From contig CAVQOL010000025.1 in the NCBI GenBank assembly GCA_963714415.1, forward strand, positions 15,926 through 79,925: 64,000 nucleotides of DNA. The letters are read 5' to 3'. The DNA comes from JAGXRK01 sp963714415 (GTDB lineage Bacteria; Bacteroidota; Ignavibacteria; Ignavibacteriales; Ignavibacteriaceae). Both the position numbers and the translations under genes were made by a program. The number at the start of each line of letters is the position of its first letter. Position 1 is the first letter of the stretch. Positions 35,887-46,200 of this stretch are shown here, one piece after another. A model generated the notes under the pieces. It was not told where the DNA came from. It did not search any database and worked only from the letters and a program-made list of their open reading frames with translations.

Positions 35887-36882
35887 ATGAGCGTTACACA
35901 AATAAAAATGCCTGAAGCAGTTGTATTAGATGAATCAAGCTTTTCGAATATGTTTGGAAGATTTGTCCTCCAGCCTCTTGAAAGAGGATATGGAACAACT
36001 TTAGGAAACTCTTTAAGAAGAGTTTTACTTTCTTCGCTTCCTGGTTCAGCTATCACATCTGTAAAATTCAGCGGTGTTCTGCATGAATTTACGACTATTG
36101 ATAGCGTTGTTGAAGATGTTTCTGAAATCATTCTTAACTTAAAACAAGTAAGAATGAAATTGCTTTCAAAAAAGCCTGACAAAATTACCTTATCCTTTAA
36201 TGGAGGAGGTGAGTGGACGGCGGCTGATATTCAGAAAGCAAGTAATGAGGTTGAAATACTAAATCCGGATCTTCACATTGCAACTTTAAATAACAAAGCA
36301 AAGTTTGATGTTGAATTGAGAGTAGGCAAAGGAATCGGCTACGTAACCGCTTCTGAAAATATTACACCGGATCAAACTATTGGTATTATTCCGATTGATT
36401 CAATTTTTACACCTATTAAAAATGTAAGATATGAAATTGAAAATGTAAGAATCAGTGATAAAAATGATTATGAAAAGCTTACATTAGAGATTATAACCGA
36501 TGGTTCCATTACGCCGGATGATGCCCTTACTCAGGCTGCAAAGACTTTAAAAGAGCACGTTCAACTGTTCATAAATTTTGATATGGAACAGGAAGAAGAA
36601 CAATCAGTCTCTCAAAAAGATACTGAAACCGAAAGAATAAAGAAAATTTTACTTACTAATGTTGATGATCTTGAACTTAGTGTAAGATCGCACAACTGCC
36701 TGAAAGCTGCAAATATTAAAAATCTTTCTGAACTCGTAAGAAAAGATGAACAGGAGATGCTAAAGTTCAGAAACTTCGGCAGAAAATCACTTGCAGAACT
36801 TATGGAAATAGTTGAAAATCTTGGTCTAGAATTCGGCATGGATGTAGATAAATATATCAAAGATGAAACAGAAACTCACTAA
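35887..36882 (+). CDS. rpoA: DNA-directed RNA polymerase subunit alpha
   Basis: Scaffold subunit that dimerises for polymerase assembly. At 331 aa, the N-terminal domain has the LERGYGTTLGNSLRRVLLSS segment near residue 33. The C-terminal domain, from about residue 250, has NCLKAANIKNLSELVRKDE and FRNFGRKSLAEL and binds promoter UP elements and activators. It lies between rpsD and rplQ, the usual order. Confidence 0.98.
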   Translation: MSVTQIKMPEAVVLDESSFSNMFGRFVLQPLERGYGTTLGNSLRRVLLSSLPGSAITSVKFSGVLHEFTTIDSVVEDVSEIILNLKQVRMKLLSKKPDKITLSFNGGGEWTAADIQKASNEVEILNPDLHIATLNNKAKFDVELRVGKGIGYVTASENITPDQTIGIIPIDSIFTPIKNVRYEIENVRISDKNDYEKLTLEIITDGSITPDDALTQAAKTLKEHVQLFINFDMEQEEEQSVSQKDTETERIKKILLTNVDDLELSVRSHNCLKAANIKNLSELVRKDEQEMLKFRNFGRKSLAELMEIVENLGLEFGMDVDKYIKDETETH

Positions 36883-36902
36883 TTGAAAATTAAGGTTCAC
36901 TA

Positions 36903-37421
36903 ATGCGACACAGAGTTAAAGGAAGAAAATTAAGCAGAACGTCAAGTCACAGAAAAGCTTTAATGGGTGCTCTTGCTACCTCACTGCTTAAGTATAAAAG
37001 AATAAAAACTACAGTAGCTAAAGCAAAAGAAGCCAGAATGTTTGTCGAAAAACTGATCACAAAAGCTAAAAAAAATGATCTTCATTCAATGCGTCAGGTA
37101 ATGAGTGTTATAAGTGATAGAGAAGTTGTTAAAGAACTCTTTGGCGAAATTGTTCCTAAAATCGGTGAAAGACCAGGCGGTTATACAAGAGTTGTTAAGC
37201 TTGGTAATAGAGTTGGTGATGCCGCAGCTATGGCAATTATAGAACTTGTTGATTATAATGACATTGCAAACAAAAAAGCTGAAGAACGCAAAGAAAGAAA
37301 AGAATCAAAAACTCAGGAAAAAGCTGAAACAAAGCAGGAAGATCCTGTTGAAGAGGCAACTGTAGTTGAAGAAAAGGAAGTGAAAAAAGAGAAGAAAGTA
37401 AGAAAAAAGAGAAGAAAGTAA
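36903..37421 (+). CDS. rplQ: 50S ribosomal protein L17 with Lys/Glu-rich tail
   Basis: Protein near the tunnel exit. The conserved part is residues 1-115 (MRHRVKGRKLSRTSSHRKAL... GGYTRVVKLGNRVGDAA). A 55-residue Glu/Lys tail follows and ends at the TAA at 37419-37421. After this stop the same frame stays open for 15 more codons of the same Lys/Glu style and ends at TAA 37467, so the tail may be shortened by a mutation or an error. It is the last gene of the ribosomal supercluster. Confidence 0.95.
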   Translation: MRHRVKGRKLSRTSSHRKALMGALATSLLKYKRIKTTVAKAKEARMFVEKLITKAKKNDLHSMRQVMSVISDREVVKELFGEIVPKIGERPGGYTRVVKLGNRVGDAAAMAIIELVDYNDIANKKAEERKERKESKTQEKAETKQEDPVEEATVVEEKEVKKEKKVRKKRRK

Positions 37422-37496
37422 AAGAAGAAAGAAAAGAAAGTAAAAAAAGAAAAAAAACCTAAAGAGTAAAAGACTCTACTTTAATTAAAAATTGAA

Positions 37497-37528
37497 AGAG
37501 TAATTGGGAAACCGGTTACTCTTTTTTT
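37497..37528 (+). terminator. Terminator of the ribosomal supercluster
   Basis: An 11-bp stem (37497-37507 with 37512-37522, two G-U pairs) closed by a GAAA tetraloop and followed by seven T residues. It is the strongest forward intrinsic terminator in the window. The engB start codon lies just four bases after the T run. Confidence 0.9.
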
Positions 37529-37531
37529 ATT

Positions 37532-38116
37532 ATGTTTGAAAAACAAAATTTTGTCACATCAGCTTTTGAGATTAAAGATATTCCCAGGAAAAAACTTCCG
37601 GAGGTTGTACTTTGCGGTAGATCAAATGTGGGTAAATCCTCTTTGATAAATTCACTTTTTAACAGGAAAAATCTAGCAAAAGTCAGCAGAACACCAGGAA
37701 AAACGAGGTCGATTAACTATTACGAAATTGATGAGAAGTTATACATTGTTGACCTGCCGGGTTTTGGCTATGCAAAAATAAGTAAAAAGGAAAGAGAATT
37801 CTGGTCAAAACTGATTTCCGATTTTCTCGAGAAATCAGGAAACATAAAACTCATTATTCACTTAATAGACAGCAGACACAAGCCAACGGACCTGGATATT
37901 AAACTAAACGAACTTATAAATTATCATTCTTTGCCTTATATTTTTATACTAAGTAAAGCTGATAAACTTAAACAGTCAGAAATTAAACAATCCGAAAAAA
38001 ATATTAAATCAATTTTTCCCGAGGCGGAGCTAGATTCTAATCTTCTTCTGTATTCTTCTGTAAAAGGCAGGGGCAAGAAACAATTGGCTAATCTTTTGGC
38101 ATCTTTGTTTTATTAG
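37532..38116 (+). CDS. engB: Ribosome biogenesis GTPase YihA/YsxC (EngB)
   Basis: Essential GTPase in late 50S assembly. At 194 aa, G1 GRSNVGKSSL lies near residues 29-38, G3 DLPGFGYAK near 71, and SKAD (G4) near 147. The start ATG sits directly after the terminator T run with no ribosome site, so the mRNA is either leaderless, started inside the hairpin, or produced by read-through. No alternative Met fits the family better. Confidence 0.94.
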   Translation: MFEKQNFVTSAFEIKDIPRKKLPEVVLCGRSNVGKSSLINSLFNRKNLAKVSRTPGKTRSINYYEIDEKLYIVDLPGFGYAKISKKEREFWSKLISDFLEKSGNIKLIIHLIDSRHKPTDLDIKLNELINYHSLPYIFILSKADKLKQSEIKQSEKNIKSIFPEAELDSNLLLYSSVKGRGKKQLANLLASLFY

Positions 38117-38199
38117 TTAAAATCTTTGCTAATATCTGATTGATATTCGTTATATGTAAGATTATATTAATCCTTACTTTATATGAATCTTTTTATTCA

Positions 38200-40053
38200 A
38201 TGAACCGCCGACAAAGAAAACGAATATTAATCTTTCTGTTAATTCCGCTGCTTGCTGTTATTCTGTTTATAACAGATGATCTTGTAATTCGTGTAATTAC
38301 GATTATACTGATGATAATCTATGTGGCATTTATAATTTTTCTTAGAGATTCTATCCGGTTTGACGGCAGATATTCCATAAGCGAAGAAGATGAAGACATT
38401 GATGATCAATTTAGCGCTCCATCATCTGATGTTGATGAATCATTCAAGATAATATCCAAATCTAAAAATGTTGAAGTAATTACTGCAGATAATTACCAGC
38501 CCGAGTTAAAAACTTCAAAAACAACTTTAAAACCACCTGATCTTAAAGAAAAATTCGAGGAGATTGCTAACGAATCTCTTCCGCCAGAATTAGGACATAA
38601 CGGACAATTTGGTTTTGTATTGGAAAAAATCCTTACTGTTATCAAAGAAGCATACGGTGCTCATACTGCTTTGTTCTTCTGGTATAATAAAAGGAAAGAA
38701 AAACTAACAATCGAAAAATTCATATCCTCCTGCGATCAGGTTACAAAAAGTAAATTAGATATTGAAGACGATATACTTAGCAAAATTGTACAGCGGAGTG
38801 AACCGGAATTACTTACTGATATTTCACCTGCTGCCGAAGCGGATGTAATACGTTATTACGATTTACCGCAGGGAATAAGAAGTTTTGTGGGTGCGCCTAT
38901 CTATTATGATAACTCCCTTATTGCTATTCTTGCTGTTGATTCAAAAGTTGGAGATCAATTTGGTATTGAGACGATTTATTCAATAGGAAGATTTGTTCGT
39001 GTTATTACAATGATTGTACAAATTTTCGAAGAAAAACATTCTGATTCAATCTCTCAGGCTCGTTTGAAAGGTCTTCTGAATTTAATTGATTCAGACAATA
39101 ATTTTGAGTCACAGGAAAGTGTTCTCAACACTTTATCAAATTCTGTCAACGATCTTCTCGAATGGGATGCTTTTACATTTGTTTATTTCAAACCGGTCGA
39201 ACAAAAATTTGAAACAACTAAAGTGATTAACAAAACAACTCTTAAATATATTGGGCAGGGTTTAGAAGTTGAGCTTAACGGAACGTTAGTTGGTAAAACT
39301 ATTGTTAGCGGCATACCAATTAAAATTGACGATACAAGCGCCGACAAATATTTACGCTACTCAAAAGTTGAAGATTTGAGTTTTGATGGTTCTTTCCTTG
39401 GAATTCCTCTTATTTATTCAAATCAGATTTACGGCGTTTTATGCTTTGAGAACTTAAAGAAAAATGCATATACGAATGCAGATGTTAAATTTCTAAAAAG
39501 TGCCGTTAACATCATTTCGTTTGTCATTTATTCTCATTCATCTCATACTTTGATGAAGAGCTTACTTGATGTTGATATGGAAACACGCGCTCTGAACCCA
39601 GATGCATTTAAGGAAAGATTGAGTTCTGATCTTATGAAAATGCAGTCACTCAATGCCCCGGGTGCTCTTGCTTTGATAAAAATAGATGATTTTCTTGAGC
39701 AGGAATCTTTATTTGAGGGTGATCCGTTACATAAGGTTATAAAAATAGTTGCCGATACTATTTCTGAGGAAATGACTGCTATGAATCTTTTCGGAAGATT
39801 GGGTGAAACATCGTTTACTGTTCATTTCTTTAATACTGTACCAAAGAACGTTTTTATTTGGGCAGAAAAACTTAGAGTTAAAATTGCCAGAAAACCAATC
39901 GCTATTGTTTCTAAACAAACTACTTATACAGTCTCAATTGGAGTTGCCTCAACAACCGGAAAACTGGACGTTGAAGAAGCATTTCATAACGCTGAATTAG
40001 CTTTGCAAAAGGCACTTGAAAAAGGCGGGAACGCTGTTCGTAATATCACTTAA
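38200..40053 (+). CDS. Membrane protein with two GAF domains and a degenerate GGDEF domain
   Basis: Likely signalling or sensory protein. I take the ATG at 38200 (617 aa, MNRRQRKRILIFLL); a TTG at 38140 would add 20 residues. Two membrane helices lie at about residues 8-24 and 28-48. Two GAF-like modules follow (about 130-285 and 290-445). Residues about 455-617 have the diguanylate-cyclase fold pattern, but the active loop reads RLGETSF instead of RxGGDEF, so cyclase activity is doubtful. It may bind c-di-GMP or act through partners. deoB follows after 14 bases. Confidence 0.75.
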   Translation: MNRRQRKRILIFLLIPLLAVILFITDDLVIRVITIILMIIYVAFIIFLRDSIRFDGRYSISEEDEDIDDQFSAPSSDVDESFKIISKSKNVEVITADNYQPELKTSKTTLKPPDLKEKFEEIANESLPPELGHNGQFGFVLEKILTVIKEAYGAHTALFFWYNKRKEKLTIEKFISSCDQVTKSKLDIEDDILSKIVQRSEPELLTDISPAAEADVIRYYDLPQGIRSFVGAPIYYDNSLIAILAVDSKVGDQFGIETIYSIGRFVRVITMIVQIFEEKHSDSISQARLKGLLNLIDSDNNFESQESVLNTLSNSVNDLLEWDAFTFVYFKPVEQKFETTKVINKTTLKYIGQGLEVELNGTLVGKTIVSGIPIKIDDTSADKYLRYSKVEDLSFDGSFLGIPLIYSNQIYGVLCFENLKKNAYTNADVKFLKSAVNIISFVIYSHSSHTLMKSLLDVDMETRALNPDAFKERLSSDLMKMQSLNAPGALALIKIDDFLEQESLFEGDPLHKVIKIVADTISEEMTAMNLFGRLGETSFTVHFFNTVPKNVFIWAEKLRVKIARKPIAIVSKQTTYTVSIGVASTTGKLDVEEAFHNAELALQKALEKGGNAVRNIT

Positions 40054-40067
40054 ACTTTTCTTATGTA

Positions 40068-41232
40068 ATGAACAATTTTTTTCTTATAGTACTTGACGGA
40101 ATTGGTGTAGGTGAACTTCCAGACGCATCTTACTATAATGATGAGGGAAGCAACACACTTGGTAATATGGCAAAAGCAATTGGTGGTTTATCTTTGCCCA
40201 ATCTTGAAAGAATGGGACTTGGGAATATAATTGATATTGATGGAGTCAAGAAAGTTAAAACTCCTCTACGCGTCTTTCGGCAAGATGAAAGAAATTTCAA
40301 AGGGTAAAGATTCTACAACGGGGCACTGGGAACTCGGCGGACTATTTGTTGATACCGATTTCTCTTACTTTCCTGATGGATTTCCAGATGATCTTATAGA
40401 AAAATTTATTTCGGAAACTGGTGTTGGCGGTGTTCTTGGTAACAAACCTGCTTCGGGAACAGAGATAATAAAAGAATTGGGCGATGAGCATATTAAAACA
40501 GGCTATCCGATTGTTTATACTTCTGCAGATTCAGTTTTTCAGATTGCGGCACACGAAGAAAGATTTGGATTGGACAGACTATATGAGATTTGCCGTATAA
40601 CAAGAGATGAAATATTAACTCCTCCATTAATAGTTGGAAGAGTTATCGCACGTCCGTTTGTTGGAACAAGCGGTAATTATTCCAGAACAACTAACCGAAA
40701 AGATTATTCTCTTGATTCGCCTTCTGATACTATACTTGATTTGCTTCAAAAGAATGGAATAAGAACAATTTCTATCGGAAAAATTTCCGACTTATTTAAT
40801 TATAAAGGCATTGATGTTGTTGAGAAAACGAAATCAAATTTAGAAGGCTGCAATAAACTTCTGGAATATTCACAAAAAGCAAATAACAGTTTTATTTTTA
40901 CTAATCTTGTGGATTTTGATGTATACTACGGTCATCGAAATGATCCTTATGGTTTAGCAAATGCTTTGAAAGAATTTGATGATTTTCTTCCTTTATTTAT
41001 TTCAAAATTAGATGACAGCGATAGAGTAATTATAACTTCTGATCACGGTAATGATCCTACTACTCCAAGCACCGATCATAGCAGGGAATTTGTTCCGCTA
41101 TTGTATCATGGAAAAAATAAAGCAACAAAAAATTTAGGAACACGACAAACTTTTTCTGATGCTGCCAAAACAGTTGCAGATTATTTTAAAGTAGAGAATG
41201 ATTTAAAAGGGATTAGCTTTCTTAATGAATAA
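40068..41232 (+). CDS. deoB: Phosphopentomutase, interrupted by a frameshift
   Basis: Interconverts (deoxy)ribose 1- and 5-phosphate in nucleoside salvage; alkaline-phosphatase-fold metalloenzyme. The first frame (40068-40307) carries the metal site LDGIGVGELPDA. The second, from about 40270, carries the phospho-accepting Thr region DSTTGHWE and the metal ligands in ITSDHGNDPTTPSTDHSRE. Dropping one base at about 40266-40272 joins them as KTPLASFGKM and gives 387 aa, a normal length. Apart from the indel it looks fully conserved. Confidence 0.88.
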
Positions 41233-41261
41233 CTTACCTTACTTAACATAACTATAATCCA

Positions 41262-41368
41262 GTCATTCTGGCTAGTTTCGGCAGAACGGAGTTCTGACGA
41301 ACTTGTCCAGAATCTGAAATATACTCTAAACTCAAAGATTCCGGACTCATTTCATTCGCCGGAATGAC
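41262..41368 (+). repeat. Multi-hairpin palindromic element
   Basis: Lies in the 420-base gap between deoB and the sigma gene. Outer arms GTCATTCTGG (41262-41271) and CCGGAATGAC (41359-41368) are inverted with one G-U pair. Inside are a second inverted pair (41305-41315 with 41336-41346, one mismatch) and a small perfect stem CAGAAC/GTTCTG (41282-41287 and 41291-41296). It looks like a REP- or MITE-like intergenic element of FCB genomes. The rest of the gap (41369-41652) is AT-rich; I see no gene or convincing promoter in it. Confidence 0.6.
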
Positions 41369-41652
41369 CTCTTGCATAAGGTGAGTGAATAATAAATCAA
41401 AAGAAAATATTAAGTCCGAAATAGATAATAAAATCGATATTGTGGCTTTAGATACTTATAAATATCAGTCGAAAAAAATAAATATTTATCATCCTGATAA
41501 TCTGAACCTATCCTGTTTTAAAAATTCATTATAATATTATCTTTTTTTTATTTTAAGATTGTTCTATCTTAGCACCGCTTCGAATTTTATTTGCGGTTTT
41601 AATAAAATTTAACAGCAATAAAAAATTGAAAATTTTTGACTCAAGGTAAAAA

Positions 41653-42507
41653 GTGAGGATTCAAAAACAATTCACAAATAGAGAAAGTCTCTCGCTCGAT
41701 AAATATCTTCAGGAAATCGGAAAGGTAGAACTACTTAGTCCGGAAGAAGAAATTGAGCTAGCTATTAGAATCAAAAAAGGTGATACCCGGGCTTTTGAGA
41801 AACTTACAAAAGCTAATCTTCGCTTTGTTGTAAGTGTTGCAAAACAGTATCAAAATCAAGGTTTATCTTTAGGCGATTTGATAAATGAAGGAAATCTCGG
41901 ACTTATTAAAGCTGCTAAAAGATTCGATGAAACACGCGGTTTTAAATTTATATCTTATGCTGTTTGGTGGATACGTCAATCTATACTTCAGGCGTTGGCA
42001 GAGCAATCCAGAATTGTTCGATTACCTTTAAATAGAGTCGGTGCCCTTACTAAAATTGGTAAAGCATACAGTACTCTTCAACAAGAGTTTGAAAGAGAAC
42101 CAAGTCCGGAAGAATTAGCCCTGGAACTTGAAATGGATATAAGCGAAGTTTCCGCTGCTTTAATAATTTCTGGTAAACATCTTTCAGTGGATGCACCAAT
42201 TTCCAAAGGTGAAGAAAATAGTCTTTTGGATTTTATTGAAGACGATCAATTGCCGTCACCGGATCTTGCTTTAATGGCTGAATCATTAAAAGCTGAGGTC
42301 AGTCACGTTCTTGCAGCTCTTCCCGAAAGGGAAGCAGAGGTTATCCGGTTGTACTTTGGAGTTGATGTTGATCACGCCTATACTTTGGAAGAGATTGGCG
42401 AAAAATTTAATTTGACCAGAGAAAGAGTTAGACAAATCAAAGAAAAAGCAATTCGCAGGCTTCGACAGGCTTCACGCAGCAAAGGTCTGAAAACTTATTT
42501 AGGGTAA
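41653..42507 (+). CDS. rpoD: Primary RNA polymerase sigma factor (RpoD/SigA, short type)
   Basis: Directs RNA polymerase to housekeeping promoters. It starts at GTG with AAGG upstream, giving 284 aa. Region 1.1 is absent, as in Bacteroidota primary sigma factors. Region 1.2 (SLDKYLQEIGKVELLSPEEE), region 2 (DLINEGNLGLIKAAKRFD, SYAVWWIRQSI), region 3 and region 4 (TLEEIGEKFNLTRERVRQIK) are complete. It likely reads the TAnnTTTG promoters noted elsewhere in this window. The NlpC lipoprotein gene starts two bases after its stop. Confidence 0.95.
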   Translation: MRIQKQFTNRESLSLDKYLQEIGKVELLSPEEEIELAIRIKKGDTRAFEKLTKANLRFVVSVAKQYQNQGLSLGDLINEGNLGLIKAAKRFDETRGFKFISYAVWWIRQSILQALAEQSRIVRLPLNRVGALTKIGKAYSTLQQEFEREPSPEELALELEMDISEVSAALIISGKHLSVDAPISKGEENSLLDFIEDDQLPSPDLALMAESLKAEVSHVLAALPEREAEVIRLYFGVDVDHAYTLEEIGEKFNLTRERVRQIKEKAIRRLRQASRSKGLKTYLG

Positions 42508-42509
42508 TT

Positions 42510-43226
42510 ATGAAACAAATTGTTACTGGTATTTTCTCATTAATTTTATTTTTTATTTTAATCACGGCTTGTTCACCTTCTTCTCATTCTCTCCGTTACA
42601 GTACAGAAAAAGAAAGAGTGAAGGAAGACATTGATTCAAGTGTGAGATTTACTTCGCAAAATGATAGCCTTGTAACCGATTTATCGCTTCTTGATACATT
42701 ATGCTGTGATGATGAAGCTTCTGAACTTGATGATCCTGATGATATCCCGGAAGATGAGGATGCTATTGATATTTCATCAATTATGGCTCGCCTAAATTCA
42801 AGCTCAAATGAAACTTCACTTTCAATTGAGCAAAGTACTTATCGTGAAAGAGTAGTTATGGAAATAATTAAATATATGAATACTCCATACAAATATGGCG
42901 GCAATTCAATGAAAGGTATTGACTGCAGTGCATTTACTCAGACGGTGTATCGTGATGCCTTATCGATAGATATAAACAGATCCGCAAGAGAACAGTATAA
43001 GCAGGGGGAAGTTATAACTGAGAAGAGTGAATTAAAGTTTGGTGATCTTGTTTTTTTCAACACAAGAAGACGTGTAAGACCAGGGCATGTTGGAATTTAC
43101 ATTGGTGACAATCTTTTTGCGCACGCCAGTACTAAATACGGAGTTACTGTTTCTTCTTTAGACCATAATTATTATTCAGCGCGATATATGGGTGCACGAA
43201 GAATTGATAATAACGGGGTTTTTTAG
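42510..43226 (+). CDS. NlpC/P60 family lipoprotein (cell-wall peptidase)
   Basis: Probable peptidoglycan endopeptidase anchored to a membrane. A signal peptide ends in the lipobox ITAC, with Cys at about residue 21. A linker rich in Asp/Glu/Ser runs to about residue 105. The NlpC/P60 domain follows, with the catalytic Cys in GIDCSAFTQ, His in RPGHVGIYIG and a third polar residue in FAHAS. At 238 aa it sits two bases after the sigma gene and is probably co-transcribed. Confidence 0.9.
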   Translation: MKQIVTGIFSLILFFILITACSPSSHSLRYSTEKERVKEDIDSSVRFTSQNDSLVTDLSLLDTLCCDDEASELDDPDDIPEDEDAIDISSIMARLNSSSNETSLSIEQSTYRERVVMEIIKYMNTPYKYGGNSMKGIDCSAFTQTVYRDALSIDINRSAREQYKQGEVITEKSELKFGDLVFFNTRRRVRPGHVGIYIGDNLFAHASTKYGVTVSSLDHNYYSARYMGARRIDNNGVF

Positions 43227-43230
43227 CAAT

Positions 43231-43258
43231 AAAAAAGGCTGTTCTATTTGAACAGCCT
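43231..43258 (-). terminator. Terminator of nrdJ (minus strand)
   Basis: A perfect nine-base-pair stem AGGCTGTTC/GAACAGCCT (43236-43244 and 43250-43258) with a five-base loop. Read on the minus strand it is followed by six T residues (plus-strand A run 43231-43236). It lies 31 bases past the nrdJ stop and may also slow forward transcription from the NlpC gene. Confidence 0.85.
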
Positions 43259-43289
43259 GATAAAATATTTGTGCTTTAATAAAATTAAT

Positions 43290-46200
43290 TTAACTGCAAC
43301 CGGTAGTTGAACCGCAAGTCATACACTTCAAACAAGTCCCATTTCTAACCATACTCATACTTTGACATTCAGGACAAATATCGCCTGTGTAACCCTGATC
43401 GATTGCATTTCTGACTTTTTCGTAAATTGAGTTTTTCTGTCCGCCATTTTCCTGAACCTTTTGGGGTTCTTTAGAATTAGCATATTCGAAAGCATTAAAG
43501 TTATCTTTGTCTAACTCGACTAATCTTTCACTAATGATTTCTTCACTCTCAAATTCAGGTTCGCTGAGTTTTTTAATTATCCCGCGTGATGCTTTTGCCA
43601 CCATTTCTTCAGAATCAACATGAGCAAGATCATTTCTTCCGAGGTATGTAACAGCAAGTTCCCTGAAAATATAGTCAATAACAGATGTTGTCATTTTGAT
43701 TCGTTCGTTTCCGCTTACAATTCCGCTTGGTTCAAACCGAGTGAAAACAAAAGCATCAACAAATTCTTCCAGAGGAACGCCATGCTGCAAACCAAGTGAT
43801 ATTGATATAGCAAAACAGTTCAACAAACTTCTAAATGCAGCACCTTCACGATGCATATCTATAAAAATCTCACCAATCTGACCATTATCATATTCGCCGG
43901 TTCTTATATAAACAGATTGTCCATTAATTTTTGCTTTTTGAGTATAACCTGTTCTTCTATCCGGTAATCTCCTTCTTTTAGCAATATATCTGTGAATAAT
44001 TTTCTCTGCTACTTTTACAATGTCATTCTTGTCTTTTTCTTCCATCAAAGCTTCAATCTCTTCTTCACTTACTGAATTAAGAGGTTGAGATAGCTTTGAG
44101 CCGTCACGATAAATTGCATTAGCTTTTAGTCCTAACTTCCAGGACATCATATAAGCATCTTTAACATCTTCAATTGTTGCGTGTGCAGGTAAATTGATTG
44201 TTTTGGAAATTGCACCGGATATAAAAGGTTGAGCTGCAGCCATCATTTTAATATGAGCGGCAGGTTTAATAAATCTTGTACCTTTTTTACCGCATTTGCT
44301 TGCACAATCGAATACAGGATAATGTTCGTGCTTTAGAAAAGGTGCCCCTTCAATTGTCATTGTTCCACATATATAATCATTAGCGGATGATATTTCCTGT
44401 TTTGAGAAACCGAGATTTTTTAAAAGATTAAAATCAAATGAACTTACTTCAGCCTCATCTATACCTAATTTCTTTACGAGGAACTCGGTTCCAAGAACAA
44501 ATTTGTTAAAAGCAAAGCTTAGTTCGAAAACCGTTGGTAAAGCCTTCTCGATTTTTGAAAGAGCATCATCCGAGAAACCTTTTGCCTTTAGGGATTCAGG
44601 ATTGATATACGGACATCCAACTAAAGTGCCTGCTCCTTTTGCATATTTAATTATCTCATTTATCTGATCTTTATTATAACCCATTTTTTCAAGAGCCGGC
44701 GGTGTAGATTGATTTATTATTTTGAAGTATCCGCCACCAGCAAGCTTTTTGAATTTTACCAGAGCAAAATCAGGCTCAACGCCTGTAGTATCGCAATCCA
44801 TAACTAAGCCGATTGTACCGGTTGGTGCAATTACCGTTACTTGTGCATTACGGTAACCGTACTGCTCACCTAACTCCACTGCTTTGTCAGCATCTACTCT
44901 GGCAGCCTTAAGCAGATCAGAAGGGCAGAATTGGGGATTTATTCCGGTTGGGAACATAGAAAGACCTTCATATTCCTCGTTAGGAACATTATACGCAGCT
45001 CTTCTATGATTTCTAAGAACACGAAGCATATTCTCTTTATTTTCTTCATAGCGAGGGAATGGTCCTAATTCTTTAGCCATTTCTGCTGAAGTTGCATAAG
45101 ATGTCATATGCATTATTGCAGTAAGCGCACTGGCAATTGCAAATGCTTCTGCACTGTCATAAGGAATACCCTGAAGCATAAGTAATGAACCAAGGTTAGC
45201 ATAGCCTAAACCTAAAGTTCTATATTCATAACTAAGTTTTGCAATTTGTTTGCTTGGAAACTGTGCCATTAAAACACTAATTTCCAAAATTATAGTCCAT
45301 AGTTTTGTTGTGTGACGATAAGCTTGAATATCAAACGAATGATTTTTTGTATTATAGAATTTTACGAGATTCATAGATGCAAGATTACATGCGGTATCAT
45401 CAAGAAACATATATTCACTGCAAGGATTTGATGCATGAATTTCTCCGCCTTCAGGACAGGTATGCCATTCGTTAATTGTTGTATGAAATTGAAGACCGGG
45501 ATCTGCGCAAGCCCAGGCAGAATTTGCTACATCATTCCACAAATGTCTTGCTTTTAGAGTTCTGCAAGGTTTCGGATTTCTTGCCTCTTTTTTAGCTTTT
45601 CTTTTTTCAATTCTCCAATATAGATTCCAATCGTTGTCATTAATAACTGCATTCATGAACTCATTAGTAACACGGACTGAATTATTGGAATTCTGACCGG
45701 AGACTGTAGCATAAGCTTCAGAGTTCCAATCAGTATCATAAATAGGGAACTCGATTGACTTGAATCCCATTTTAGCTAATTGAATTACGCGTTCAATATA
45801 GCTATTTGGAATTTCAGCTTTTCTTGCCTCGAGTACAGCATGCTTCAATTTTTTATTTAGCTGCTTATTAAATCTGTCATTTTCCGGATGCTCATCATAA
45901 CAAGCTTTCATTATAGCATTAAGATGTTTACTTGTTAATTTTGAACCGGCAACAAGAGCAGCAACTTTTTGCTCTTCAACAACTTTCCAATTAATATATT
46001 CTTCAATGTCCGGATGATCCATGTCCAGCGTAACCATTTTTGCAGCACGACGGGTAGTTCCACCTGATTTTATAGCACCGGCAGATCTATCGCCAATTTT
46101 TAAGAATGACATTAATCCGGATGATTTACCTCCACCGCTTAATGGCTCATTTAATCCTCGTAATTCTGAAAAATTAGAACCTGTTCCTGAACCATATTTA

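Noticed and set aside
41500..41652. Promoter of the primary sigma gene
   Set aside because: Several AT-rich TATAAT-like strings occur, but none has a matching -35 box or a TAnnTTTG box at proper spacing.
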